From contig JALCMW010000004.1 of NCBI GenBank assembly GCA_022648685.1, forward strand, positions 186,001-250,000: a DNA stretch of 64,000 bases, written 5' to 3'. The notes under the pieces are model-generated. The model made no database searches and was not told the origin of the DNA. It worked only from the letters and a program-made list of their open reading frames with translations. This stretch comes from Bacteroidales bacterium (GTDB lineage: Bacteria; Bacteroidota; Bacteroidia; Bacteroidales; UBA932). Both the position numbers and the translations under genes were made by a program. Below, one piece after another: positions 35,850-44,623 of the stretch. Each line of letters starts with the position of its first letter. The stretch's first letter is position 1.

Positions 35850-36545
35850 ATGGGAAAAAGCCTGGTCATCATAGGCAACGGTCAATTTCCCGTTACCGAA
35901 TACCCTGTATACAAGATACGTTCTGCAGATTACATCATATGTTGTGATGGAGCATTGGGAACATTCATGAGAAAAAGAGCCGGTTTGGGAAAGACTCTTC
36001 CCGATGTAATCATAGGCGATATGGATTCCCTTGTTCCCGATGTCCTTGCGGGAATCATGGATTCCGTACCGGAGGACGAAAGAAGGACTCTGGAGAAACG
36101 TTTGGTACATATCGAAGAACAGGAAAACAACGACCAGACAAAGGCTTTCATATATGCAATGGAAAATTTCAAAGATATTGATGCAATACATATAGTGGGA
36201 GCTACGGGATTACGGGAAGATCATACAATCGGGAACATGTCCCTTCTGATGGAATACACCAGGATGTATGATCTGGATTCCCTGGGCATAACCATTGATA
36301 TGATCTCGGATTATTCCACCATCTTTCCAATAAAGGACTCCATTTCGCTGACGATCGGAAAAGGACGGAACATTTCCATCTTTTCTCCTGATAACTCATT
36401 GAAAATAAAATCACAAGGTTTGATCTGGCCAGTAGACAACGTGGTTTTTGACAATTGGTGGAAAGCGTCACTGAACCGTGCTTCGGAGAATGAAATCAAG
36501 TTGACATTCAACCATCCGTCGATAGCTTTGATCGTATTGGAATAA
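35850..36545 (+). CDS. thiN: Thiamine diphosphokinase
   Basis: This 231-residue enzyme converts thiamine to thiamine diphosphate with ATP. The family pattern is visible: SADYIICCDGALGTFM, DVIIGDMDSL with the metal Asp pair, EEQENNDQTKAFIYA (Asp-Gln-Thr-Lys motif) and IVGATGLREDHTIGNMSLLMEY. The C-terminal beta domain ends FNHPSIALIVLE. The length is normal. It follows the Lpt-Fmt ORF with a 1-base gap, so it is almost certainly in the same transcript. Confidence 0.95.
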   Translation: MGKSLVIIGNGQFPVTEYPVYKIRSADYIICCDGALGTFMRKRAGLGKTLPDVIIGDMDSLVPDVLAGIMDSVPEDERRTLEKRLVHIEEQENNDQTKAFIYAMENFKDIDAIHIVGATGLREDHTIGNMSLLMEYTRMYDLDSLGITIDMISDYSTIFPIKDSISLTIGKGRNISIFSPDNSLKIKSQGLIWPVDNVVFDNWWKASLNRASENEIKLTFNHPSIALIVLE

Positions 36546-36580
36546 ACAGAAGCAACAATTTTTATATCTTTATTTTTTCG

Positions 36581-36588
36581 TATCTTTA
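36581..36588 (+). promoter_or_regulatory. Possible -7 box before malic enzyme
   Basis: TATCTTTA matches seven of the eight TAnnTTTG positions and lies 28 bases before the ATG at 36616, in an AT-rich gap of 70 bases. The match is imperfect. Confidence 0.3.
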
Positions 36589-36615
36589 AGAACTGTTAAA
36601 ATTAATTGACAAGCT

Positions 36616-37926
36616 ATGGATACTCTGAAAGAAAAAATACCTGCAGCTTCAGATCTTGATTCCGAAGCCCTCGATTATCACAAATCTTTTCCTGCCGGAA
36701 AATTAGGCATATTCCCTACGAAACCGGCAACTACACAACACGATTTAGCCCTGGCTTATACCCCCGGCGTGGCCGCGCCATGTCTGGAGATACAAAAAGA
36801 TCCATATAAATCGTATACCTATACAAACAAAGGAAATCTCGTCGCAGTGATTTCCAACGGAACCTCAATACTGGGACTTGGGAATATCGGGGCGCTGGCC
36901 GGAAAACCGGTGATGGAAGGAAAAGGCCTCCTGTTCAAGATTCTGGGTGGAATAGATGCAATAGACATCGAGATAGATGCCCGCGATGTCGATGATTTTT
37001 GCAATACCGTGAAAAACATTTCGCCGTCATTCGGAGGAATAAACCTGGAAGACATCAAAGCTCCCGAATGTTTCGCGATAGAAAAAAGGCTCAAGGAGGA
37101 ACTTGACATACCGGTAATGCATGACGACCAGCATGGTACCGCGATTATTACTTCCGCAGCCCTCATGAACGCCATGGAAATAGCCGGCAAAAAAGCTGAA
37201 GACGTAAAGCTGACGGTCAACGGAGCCGGTTCGGCGGCGATTGCCTGCACCAGGATGTTCATGAAAATAGGCATCAGGAAAAAGAACATCATCATGTGCG
37301 ACAGCAAAGGCGTCGTGAGGAAAGACAGAACGGATATAAATGAATTCAAAAGGGAATTTGCAACCGATATAGACGCACATACATTGGACGAGGCTATAGA
37401 AGGCTCGGATATATTCGCGGGATTCTCCAAAGGCGGAATACTGAAAGACAGCATGGTCCGTAAAATGGCCGTCAATCCGATAATCCTGGCTCTCGCCAAC
37501 CCATATCCGGAAATCGGATACAAGGAAGCAAAAGCCGCCAGGCCGGATGCCTTGATCGCCACTGGAAGATCGGATGATCCAAACCAGGTGAACAACGTCA
37601 TAGCTTTTCCTTATGTTTTCAGAGGCGCTCTGGATACAAGGGCGACCGGGATAAATGACGAGATGAAACTTGCCGCCGCAAAGGCCATATCCGGACTCGC
37701 AAAAGAACCGGTGCCGGATACCGTAAAAAAAGCTTATAATATGACTGAATCCGATTACGGTCCCGATTATTTCATACCGAAAGCTCTGGATCCAAGGCTT
37801 CTCAAGACCGTTTCCACCGCAGTGGCAAAAGCTGCCATAGAATCCGGGGCAGCCAGAAAGAATATCACAGACTGGGACGCATATGCATCCGGACTCGGAA
37901 AATATGAGAAATACCGCACCGTCTGA
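36616..37926 (+). CDS. Malic enzyme (short form, no PTA domain)
   Basis: A 436-residue oxidative-decarboxylating malate dehydrogenase (malate to pyruvate and CO2 with NAD(P)). It has LALAYTPGVAAPCLEI, the substrate loop IDIEIDARDVDDFCNTV, MHDDQHGTAIITSAALMNAM and the dinucleotide motif VNGAGSAAIACTRMFM. Many Bacteroidota and proteobacterial MaeB proteins carry a C-terminal phosphotransacetylase-like domain; this one ends after the malic domains, so it is the short form. Cofactor choice between NAD and NADP cannot be read with confidence. It precedes a polyferredoxin operon by 32 bases. Confidence 0.95.
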   Translation: MDTLKEKIPAASDLDSEALDYHKSFPAGKLGIFPTKPATTQHDLALAYTPGVAAPCLEIQKDPYKSYTYTNKGNLVAVISNGTSILGLGNIGALAGKPVMEGKGLLFKILGGIDAIDIEIDARDVDDFCNTVKNISPSFGGINLEDIKAPECFAIEKRLKEELDIPVMHDDQHGTAIITSAALMNAMEIAGKKAEDVKLTVNGAGSAAIACTRMFMKIGIRKKNIIMCDSKGVVRKDRTDINEFKREFATDIDAHTLDEAIEGSDIFAGFSKGGILKDSMVRKMAVNPIILALANPYPEIGYKEAKAARPDALIATGRSDDPNQVNNVIAFPYVFRGALDTRATGINDEMKLAAAKAISGLAKEPVPDTVKKAYNMTESDYGPDYFIPKALDPRLLKTVSTAVAKAAIESGAARKNITDWDAYASGLGKYEKYRTV

Positions 37927-37958
37927 GACTATACGGAACACAAGAAAACAAATAGCTT

Positions 37959-39482
37959 ATGCTTAAGACAATAAGAAGAATCTTAGCAGCATTTTCATTC
38001 ATTTTCATCACTTTGCTGTTTCTCGATTTTACCGGCACTTTGCAAAAATGGTTCGGCTGGCTAGCCAGAATACAATTTCTGCCGGCAATCATGGCACTTA
38101 ACCTGGCCGTGATCATAGCCTTGATTCTGATAACAATCGTTTTCGGACGTATATATTGTTCCGTAATTTGTCCTTTGGGGATATTCCAGGACCTGATATC
38201 ATGGATGAGCGGAAAGCGGAAAAAGAAAAAAATGAGGTTTTCTTATTCGCCCGAAAAGAAATGGATCAGATACGGAGTCTTCGTGCTTTTCGCAATAGCG
38301 CTGATTTCAGGCATACATGCATTCGTTTCCATTCTTGCACCTTACAGTTCTTATGGAAGGATAGCACAGAATCTTTTCTCGCCCGTTTATCTGTGGATGA
38401 ATAATTTCCTGGCGTTCATAGCGGAAAAAGCAGACAGTTTTGCATTTTATTCAAAGGATGTCTGGATAAAAAGCCTGCCGACCTTCGTCATAGCCGCATT
38501 GACTTTTGCAATCATTTTCATATTGGCATGGAAAAACGGCAGGACATATTGCAATACCGTTTGTCCTGTGGGAACGATTTTAAGTTTCTTCTCAAGATTC
38601 TCGTTGTTCAGACCGATAATAAATACGGAGAAATGCAAAACGTGCCATATCTGCGAAAGGAAATGCAAAGCTGCATGCATAGATCTGAAAACGCACAAGA
38701 TAGATTACAGCAGGTGCGTGGACTGTTTCGACTGCATAGACAACTGCCGTTTCGATGCTATGGAATATCGTTTCGCATATGGAGTAAAACCGAAAAACGG
38801 CTCATCAGGAAACGGAGGGGAACATGATTTGAAAAATGAAAATTCCTCCGGAAAGTTGTCGAGACGCGCATTCCTGACTACAACTGCAATAGCCGTTACC
38901 GCCGCTACAGTAAAAGCCGGAGAGAAGAAAATTGACGGCGGTCTGGCAATGATAACCGACAAAAAGATTCCGGAAAGGAAAGAACGGCTCACACCTTTCG
39001 GGTCCGTAAGCATAGATCATTTTTACGATTGCTGTACGGCCTGCCAGCTTTGCGTATCCGTATGTCCCAACGAAATCCTGCGTCCATCCGTTGAGCTCGA
39101 ATACCTGATGCAGCCTGTGATGTCCTATGAAAGAGGATATTGCCGTCCGGAGTGCGTCAAATGTTCCGAAGTATGCCCGTCCGGCGCCATCCTGAAAATA
39201 ACTCCGGAAGAAAAGACCGCTATCCATATAGGTACTGCCGTAGTGGACTATGACCTTTGCGTAGTAAACACGGACAACGTGAATTGCGGGAACTGCGCCC
39301 GGCATTGTCCTGCAGGCGCAATAAGGATGCTGCGCAAGGATCCGGACAATCGTGAATCGCTAAGAATCCCTTCCGTAATAGAAGAAAGATGCATCGGATG
39401 CGGAGCCTGCGAAAACCTGTGTCCTTCAAGGCCATACAGTGCAATCCATGTGGACGGATTGAAAATACATAGAACCGATTAA
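37959..39482 (+). CDS. NapH/NapG-like membrane polyferredoxin with internal Tat signal
   Basis: The 507-residue protein seems to combine two redox proteins. Residues 1-275 are NapH-like: four membrane helices, the paired YCSVICPLGIF and YCNTVCPVGTI motifs, and two 4Fe-4S clusters (CKTCHICERKC, CVDCFDCIDNC). After a Gly/Ser linker (NGSSGNGGEHD) a twin-arginine signal appears internally at about residue 303 (SRRAFLTTTAIAVTAATV). The remaining 190 residues are NapG-like with cysteine sets CCTACQLCVSVCP, CRPECVKCSEVCP, CGNCARHCPAG and CIGCGACENLCP. The likely role is quinol-linked electron transfer to a periplasmic partner, perhaps the next gene. No nitrate reductase is nearby. Confidence 0.85.
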   Translation: MLKTIRRILAAFSFIFITLLFLDFTGTLQKWFGWLARIQFLPAIMALNLAVIIALILITIVFGRIYCSVICPLGIFQDLISWMSGKRKKKKMRFSYSPEKKWIRYGVFVLFAIALISGIHAFVSILAPYSSYGRIAQNLFSPVYLWMNNFLAFIAEKADSFAFYSKDVWIKSLPTFVIAALTFAIIFILAWKNGRTYCNTVCPVGTILSFFSRFSLFRPIINTEKCKTCHICERKCKAACIDLKTHKIDYSRCVDCFDCIDNCRFDAMEYRFAYGVKPKNGSSGNGGEHDLKNENSSGKLSRRAFLTTTAIAVTAATVKAGEKKIDGGLAMITDKKIPERKERLTPFGSVSIDHFYDCCTACQLCVSVCPNEILRPSVELEYLMQPVMSYERGYCRPECVKCSEVCPSGAILKITPEEKTAIHIGTAVVDYDLCVVNTDNVNCGNCARHCPAGAIRMLRKDPDNRESLRIPSVIEERCIGCGACENLCPSRPYSAIHVDGLKIHRTD

Positions 39483-39493
39483 GAATACAATAT

Positions 39494-40876
39494 ATGAAAG
39501 ACCATATATCAAGAAGGAATTTCCTGAAAATAACCGGAGCCGGTTCAGTTGCATTGGGAGCGGCAGCAGCTACTTCAGGCTGTTTAAAAAGAGCGGGGAA
39601 TAACAATCCCCTTTCCGGTAATGATAACACAAGCCCCGGAAAAATGGAATACCGGAATAATCCTGGAAACGGAGACAAAGTTTCACTGCTGGGATTCGGA
39701 TGCATGAGATGGCCCATGACAAAAGATAAGGACGGGAAAGACATAGTCGATCAAGACATTGTAAACACTTTGGTCGATTACGCCTTCAAACATGGAGTAA
39801 ATTATTATGACACATCTCCGGCATATCTCGAGGGCCAATCCGAGAAAGCGGCCGGCATTGCATTGGGCCGTTATCCCAGGAAATCCTATTATCTTGCCAC
39901 TAAATTATCCAATTTCAAGACATGGACTTCCGAAGCTTCGAAAAGGATGTACCGGGATTCCATGGAACAGCTTCAGACCGATTATTTCGATTATTACCTC
40001 CTTCATGCGATAGGAATGAACGGATTCGAAGGATTTGAAAACAGATATGTGAACAACGGGATATTGGATTTCTTGCTGGAGGAAAGAAAGGCCGGACGCA
40101 TAAGGAATCTTGGATTCTCATTCCATGGTACCAAAGACAGTTTCGACAGTTTCTTAAAATTACATGACATCTACCACTGGGATTTCGTACAGATTGAACT
40201 GAATTATCTGGATTGGGAACATGCCAAAATCCCAAGAAACGTAAATGCAGACTACCTTTACGGGGAACTTGAAAAAAGGAAAATCCCGGTAATAGTCATG
40301 GAGCCGCTGCTTGGCGGCAGGCTGGTAAATGTTCCTGACAATATAGCCGATAAACTCAAAGGACGGGAACCGGAAAAATCGATTGCTTCATGGGCTTTCC
40401 GGTTTGCAGGAAGCCTGCCGGATGTGCTCACTGTACTAAGCGGAATGACTTCAATGGAGCATTTGCAAGATAATATAAATACCTTTTCGCATTTCAAGCC
40501 GCTTAGCCCGGAAGAATCCGGATTTTTAAAAGAAACTGCGGACTTGATTTCCGAATATCCCGTAATACCATGCAATGACTGCAAATATTGCATGCCCTGT
40601 CCATATGGAATCGACATCCCCGGAATATTCAAGCATTTTAATAAATGCGTAAACGACGGATTCATAGCCAGGACTAAAGAACAGGAAGATTACAATCGTC
40701 TCAAGAAAGCCTATCTTGTAAGTTATGACAGGTCCATAGCTTCCATGCGTCAGGCAAATCACTGCATAGGATGCAAACAATGCATAGAGCACTGTCCTCA
40801 AAGCATAATGATTCCGAACGAACTTCATAAGATAGATTCATACATAGAAAGATTAAAAAGAGGGACTCTGAAATGA
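39494..40876 (+). CDS. Tat-exported aldo/keto reductase with ferredoxin-type C-terminus
   Basis: The 460-residue protein starts SRRNFLKITGAGSVALGAAAATSGC: a Tat signal whose end also looks like a lipobox. The body is an aldo/keto reductase barrel (LLGFGCMRWPM, GVNYYDTSPAY with the Asp and Tyr positions, DYFDYYLLHAIG, GRIRNLGFSFHG). The C-terminus has two cluster motifs, CNDCKYCMPCPYGIDIP and CIGCKQCIEHCP, of 4Fe-4S AKR proteins. It probably reduces or oxidises a carbonyl substrate using electrons from the adjacent polyferredoxin. It begins 11 bases after that gene and overlaps the DUF1343 gene by 4 bases. The substrate is unknown. Confidence 0.9.
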   Translation: MKDHISRRNFLKITGAGSVALGAAAATSGCLKRAGNNNPLSGNDNTSPGKMEYRNNPGNGDKVSLLGFGCMRWPMTKDKDGKDIVDQDIVNTLVDYAFKHGVNYYDTSPAYLEGQSEKAAGIALGRYPRKSYYLATKLSNFKTWTSEASKRMYRDSMEQLQTDYFDYYLLHAIGMNGFEGFENRYVNNGILDFLLEERKAGRIRNLGFSFHGTKDSFDSFLKLHDIYHWDFVQIELNYLDWEHAKIPRNVNADYLYGELEKRKIPVIVMEPLLGGRLVNVPDNIADKLKGREPEKSIASWAFRFAGSLPDVLTVLSGMTSMEHLQDNINTFSHFKPLSPEESGFLKETADLISEYPVIPCNDCKYCMPCPYGIDIPGIFKHFNKCVNDGFIARTKEQEDYNRLKKAYLVSYDRSIASMRQANHCIGCKQCIEHCPQSIMIPNELHKIDSYIERLKRGTLK

Positions 40877-42162
40877 AAAAGAACATCATATCCATTATCA
40901 TTTTAATGATATTGCCGGCATTTTTCTCCATTGCCGGAACAATGAAAGGAAAGGTAGTATTGGGAGATGAACGATACGAAACCTATCTTCCGTTGTTAAA
41001 AGACGCAAGGATAGCCGTTTTCAGCAACAGTACCGGGATAGTCGGAGACAAAATAATAGGTACGGAAGCAGGCGGCCGTCAGGGAAAAAAGATAAAGGAT
41101 CCGGGACTTGTTCCGTTCGGAGAGAATGCCTACGGGGAAAAACTGATTTACGGGCAGCATATCGTTGATTTTCTGCTTTCGAAAAAAATAAATGTCACCG
41201 CGATTTTCAGCCCTGAACATGGTTTCAGGGGAGGTGCTGATGCCGGTGAGAAAATCAAAAGCTCCATAGATGAAAAAACCGGCGTTCCCATTCTTTCGCT
41301 ATATGGCAACGGTACGAATATTCCAAGTCGGGAAGACATGGATAAATTCGATATCCTTGTCATAGACATACAAGATGTAGGACTTCGATATTACACATAT
41401 TACATTACCATGTATCACCTCATGGATGCTTGCGCAATGTACGGGAAGAAAATCGTGCTTCTGGACAGGCCTAATCCGAACGGATTTTATGTAGACGGTC
41501 CCATACTGGATATGAAATATAAATCCGGCATCGGGCTACTGCCGATACCGATAGTCCATGGAATGACGTTGGGGGAACTGGCATTGATGATCAACGGGGA
41601 AAAGTGGCTCCCGAAAGGAAGAGAATGCGAATTGACCGTTATCCCATGCCTGGATTACACGCACAAGACCAAATACAGTCTTATCATCGCACCTTCCCCG
41701 AATCTGAAAGACATGAAATCCATCTACCTCTACGCATCCACTTGTTTCTTCGAAGGTACCGTAGTAACACCGGGGCGCGGAACAAGCTTCCCATTTGAAG
41801 TTTACGGACATCCGGACATGAAAGGATGCAACTTCAGTTTTACACCGGAAAGCATTCCGGGAGCAAAAGACCCGCGCTATAAAGACACGGAATGCTTCGG
41901 TCGGGACTTGCGCGTCAAGACTAACGCCACCATTTGCAGGAAAGGAATCAACATGGCATATGTGATAGATGCTTACAATAATCTCGATATGGGCGACAAG
42001 TTTTTCAAGGACGGAGATCATTTTGAACTGCGGACCGGAAATATAAATGTAAGGAAGATGATCGAAGAAGGAAAAAGCCCACGGGAGATTAAAGCTTCAT
42101 GGAAACAAGAACTAAAGAAATTCAAAAACGAAAGGGAAAAATATCTTTTATATCCGGAATAA
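40873..42162 (+). CDS. namZ: DUF1343 (NamZ-like) exported protein
   Basis: This 429-residue protein has a Sec signal (IILMILPAFFSIAG) and the DUF1343 body: FSNSTGIVGDKI, AIFSPEHGFRGGADAGE, LVIDIQDVGLRYYTYYITMYHLMDAC, LLDRPNPNGFYVDGPILD and PIVHGMTLGELALMIN. The founding member NamZ/YbbC of B. subtilis is an exo-beta-N-acetylmuramidase, so a peptidoglycan recycling role is reasonable. The C-terminus is a mixed domain ending in EREKYLLYPE. It closes the operon and is followed by a strong terminator. Coupling to redox genes by overlap is unexplained. Confidence 0.85.
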   Translation: MKKNIISIIILMILPAFFSIAGTMKGKVVLGDERYETYLPLLKDARIAVFSNSTGIVGDKIIGTEAGGRQGKKIKDPGLVPFGENAYGEKLIYGQHIVDFLLSKKINVTAIFSPEHGFRGGADAGEKIKSSIDEKTGVPILSLYGNGTNIPSREDMDKFDILVIDIQDVGLRYYTYYITMYHLMDACAMYGKKIVLLDRPNPNGFYVDGPILDMKYKSGIGLLPIPIVHGMTLGELALMINGEKWLPKGRECELTVIPCLDYTHKTKYSLIIAPSPNLKDMKSIYLYASTCFFEGTVVTPGRGTSFPFEVYGHPDMKGCNFSFTPESIPGAKDPRYKDTECFGRDLRVKTNATICRKGINMAYVIDAYNNLDMGDKFFKDGDHFELRTGNINVRKMIEEGKSPREIKASWKQELKKFKNEREKYLLYPE

Positions 42163-42193
42163 GAGGCTAATCCATTTACTACAAGAACCCACT

Positions 42194-42230
42194 AAAAAAG
42201 GACCGAATCATCTCGACTTGGTCCTTTTTT
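42194..42230 (+). terminator. Rho-independent terminator after the DUF1343 operon
   Basis: AAAAAAGGACC (42194-42204) pairs perfectly with GGTCCTTTTTT (42220-42230) around a 15-base loop, with a T tract built into the right arm. The symmetrical A/T ends would also allow minus-strand use, but no minus-strand gene approaches here. Confidence 0.85.
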
Positions 42231-42425
42231 AAATCTTATTCAACATTTATGCTTATACAGCTTATGAATGAATATTAAAATATTTATGTCTTCTTTTCTT
42301 TATTATTCCATTATCGTGCCACAATTATCAAAACCCGCACCTTTTTTATAAGGCACTGATACACAATCGGAATCAGTGAATTTGATAATACATATTCTTT
42401 TTGTTAAATTGTTGCGAAACAGTTA
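42231..42425. promoter_or_regulatory. 195-base AT-rich leader region of otsAB with an inverted repeat
   Basis: No gene is present. A perfect 7-base inverted repeat CACTGAT-11 nt-ATCAGTG lies at 42354-42378, upstream of the ATG. I see no clean TAnnTTTG; TATTCTTTTTG at 42390-42400 is the nearest. The repeat could be a regulator site or an RNA hairpin. Confidence 0.35.
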
Positions 42426-44618
42426 ATGACTATGAATATATTTATTATCTCAAATAGACTGCCTATAAAAATATCAAAAGACGAAGACAACGATCTGCAT
42501 TTCGAAAAAAGCGGAGGAGGTCTGGCGACAGGATTATCGTCGCTGGAACTACCGGATAAAATCGAGAAGCATTGGATCGGATGGCCGGGAATGGAAATAA
42601 AAGATGTAAAAAAGAAAAAAGAGATCTGCGAAAAACTGGGAAAGATGAATTATCATCCCGTTTTCCTCACGGAGAAACAAATTAAACTCTATTACGAAGG
42701 ATATTGCAACAGCATATTGTGGCCCCTTTTCCATTATTTCTACTCTTTTGTAGAATATGAAAACAATTATTGGGAAACATATAAGGCTGTAAACAAAATA
42801 TTTTGCCAGGAAGCATGCAAAATAATCAAACCCGGAGACATCGTTTGGGTACAAGACTACCACCTGATGCTATTGCCGGCCATGTTGAGAAAAGCAATCC
42901 CGGACATAAAGATCGCATATTTCCATCATGTCCCTTTCCCTTCATATGAACTGTTCAGAGTCCTGCCGGAAAGCTCGGAAATTCTCAAAGGCCTTTTGGG
43001 CGCCGACCTTATAGGCTTTCATACATACGATTACACGAGACACTTCGTTAGCGCCGTATACAGAGTTCTGAAACTCACATTCAATATCGACTGTGTTTCT
43101 TATGAAGGTCACGATACTTACGTGGATTCATTCCCGATGGGAATCAATTACAAATTATATCATGACTCGGCTCAAAAGACGGAAATAAAAAAGAAAGTCA
43201 GGAAACTTAAATCAAATTACGGATTTAACAACAAGTTGATTCTATCTGTAGACCGGCTGGACTATAGCAAAGGGATAATTCACAGAATCAAAGGCTTCAA
43301 AATGTTTTTGTCAAACCACCCGGAATATATAGGGAAAGTTTCTTTGGTAATGATAGTCGTGCCGTCAAGGGACACCGTAAAAAAATATGCCAGGCTTAAA
43401 AGGACAATAGATGAACAGATAGGCGCCATAAACGGAACATATTCCACCATAAACTGGACTCCCGTATACTATTTCTACCACAGTTTCGAATTCGATAATC
43501 TCATAGCAATGTACTCATTGGCAGATATCGCCTTGGTAGCGCCTTTAAGAGACGGAATGAACCTTGTGTCCAAAGAATACATAGCCGCAAAGGGTGATAA
43601 TCCCGGAGTGCTTATCCTTAGCGAAATGGCCGGTTCCGCAATAGAGCTTCAGGATGCGATAATAATAAATCCCAACGACATAAGACAAATCGAGAATGCC
43701 ATAGTCCAGGCTGTTATCATGCCCGAAGATGAGCAAAAACGGAGAATAAGAAACATGCAGGCCATCCTGTCAAAACAGACAGTAGAGAAATGGGCTTCGG
43801 ATTTCATAAAGAAGTTGATTGAGATATGCGATAAAAATAAAATAACGGACAATAGAGAGATCTCCGCTCAGATAAGCCTAAAGATACAGAAAGCTTATAA
43901 AGTAGCCGATAAGAGGCTTTTGGTATTCGATTATGACGGCACACTCGTTGGATTCAGTAACAATCCGGAAGAGGCTTCTCCTGACAAAGAACTGATAAAT
44001 ATTCTGAAAGATCTTATATCCGATAAGAAAAACCATGTAGTAATAACAAGCGGACGAAACAGATCGACTTTGGAAGAATGGTTCGGAAATCTGGATATCG
44101 GTCTGGCGGCCGAACATGGAGCCGCTTACAAGGAAAACGGGAAATGGAATGACCTTACCGCAGGAATCGACTGGGACAAAGAAATAGTAGATATCCTTAA
44201 TGAATTCACCGACGGAACACCGGGAGCAAGACTGGAAGTAAAAAGGACTGCACTTGTATGGCATTTCAGAAACGTTGATGAATGGCTTGCAGGAATCAGG
44301 GAACAACAATTGATAAACGCTCTGATTCCACCTTGCAACAGGCACGGACTACAATTGATGAGAGGTAACAAAATCCTTGAAATAAAATCGCCGTTATATT
44401 CCAAAGGAATAGAAATGCAACGCCTTATGAAAAATTATCCGTCCGATTTCATAATGGCTATAGGGGATGATACGACAGACGAAGACATGTTCAATGTAAT
44501 GCCCAGGGACACATTCAGTATCAAAGTCGGAGGGCACTCGGACAATGCCGGATTCCGGATAAAAAGCCAGACGGAAGTACGGCCTTTCATCAAAAAGATT
44601 TCAGGGAACAATAAGTAA
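42426..44618 (+). CDS. otsAB: Bifunctional trehalose-6-phosphate synthase/phosphatase
   Basis: A 730-residue fusion. Residues 1-475 are a GT20 OtsA: FIISNRLPIKI, SGGGLATGL, VWVQDYHLMLLPAMLRKAIPD, FFHHVPFPS-type AYFHHVPFPSYELFRVLP, SVDRLDYSKGI and PLRDGMNLVSKEYIA. Residues 490-730 are an HAD-type OtsB: LLVFDYDGTLVGF with the nucleophile Asp, VVITSGRNRSTLEEWF and MAIGDDTTDEDMF. Together they make trehalose from UDP-glucose and glucose-6-phosphate, usually for osmotic protection. An alternative ATG 6 bases later changes nothing. It converges on a GH15 gene with a 5-base gap. Confidence 0.96.
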   Translation: MTMNIFIISNRLPIKISKDEDNDLHFEKSGGGLATGLSSLELPDKIEKHWIGWPGMEIKDVKKKKEICEKLGKMNYHPVFLTEKQIKLYYEGYCNSILWPLFHYFYSFVEYENNYWETYKAVNKIFCQEACKIIKPGDIVWVQDYHLMLLPAMLRKAIPDIKIAYFHHVPFPSYELFRVLPESSEILKGLLGADLIGFHTYDYTRHFVSAVYRVLKLTFNIDCVSYEGHDTYVDSFPMGINYKLYHDSAQKTEIKKKVRKLKSNYGFNNKLILSVDRLDYSKGIIHRIKGFKMFLSNHPEYIGKVSLVMIVVPSRDTVKKYARLKRTIDEQIGAINGTYSTINWTPVYYFYHSFEFDNLIAMYSLADIALVAPLRDGMNLVSKEYIAAKGDNPGVLILSEMAGSAIELQDAIIINPNDIRQIENAIVQAVIMPEDEQKRRIRNMQAILSKQTVEKWASDFIKKLIEICDKNKITDNREISAQISLKIQKAYKVADKRLLVFDYDGTLVGFSNNPEEASPDKELINILKDLISDKKNHVVITSGRNRSTLEEWFGNLDIGLAAEHGAAYKENGKWNDLTAGIDWDKEIVDILNEFTDGTPGARLEVKRTALVWHFRNVDEWLAGIREQQLINALIPPCNRHGLQLMRGNKILEIKSPLYSKGIEMQRLMKNYPSDFIMAIGDDTTDEDMFNVMPRDTFSIKVGGHSDNAGFRIKSQTEVRPFIKKISGNNK

Positions 44619-44623
44619 GCAAA

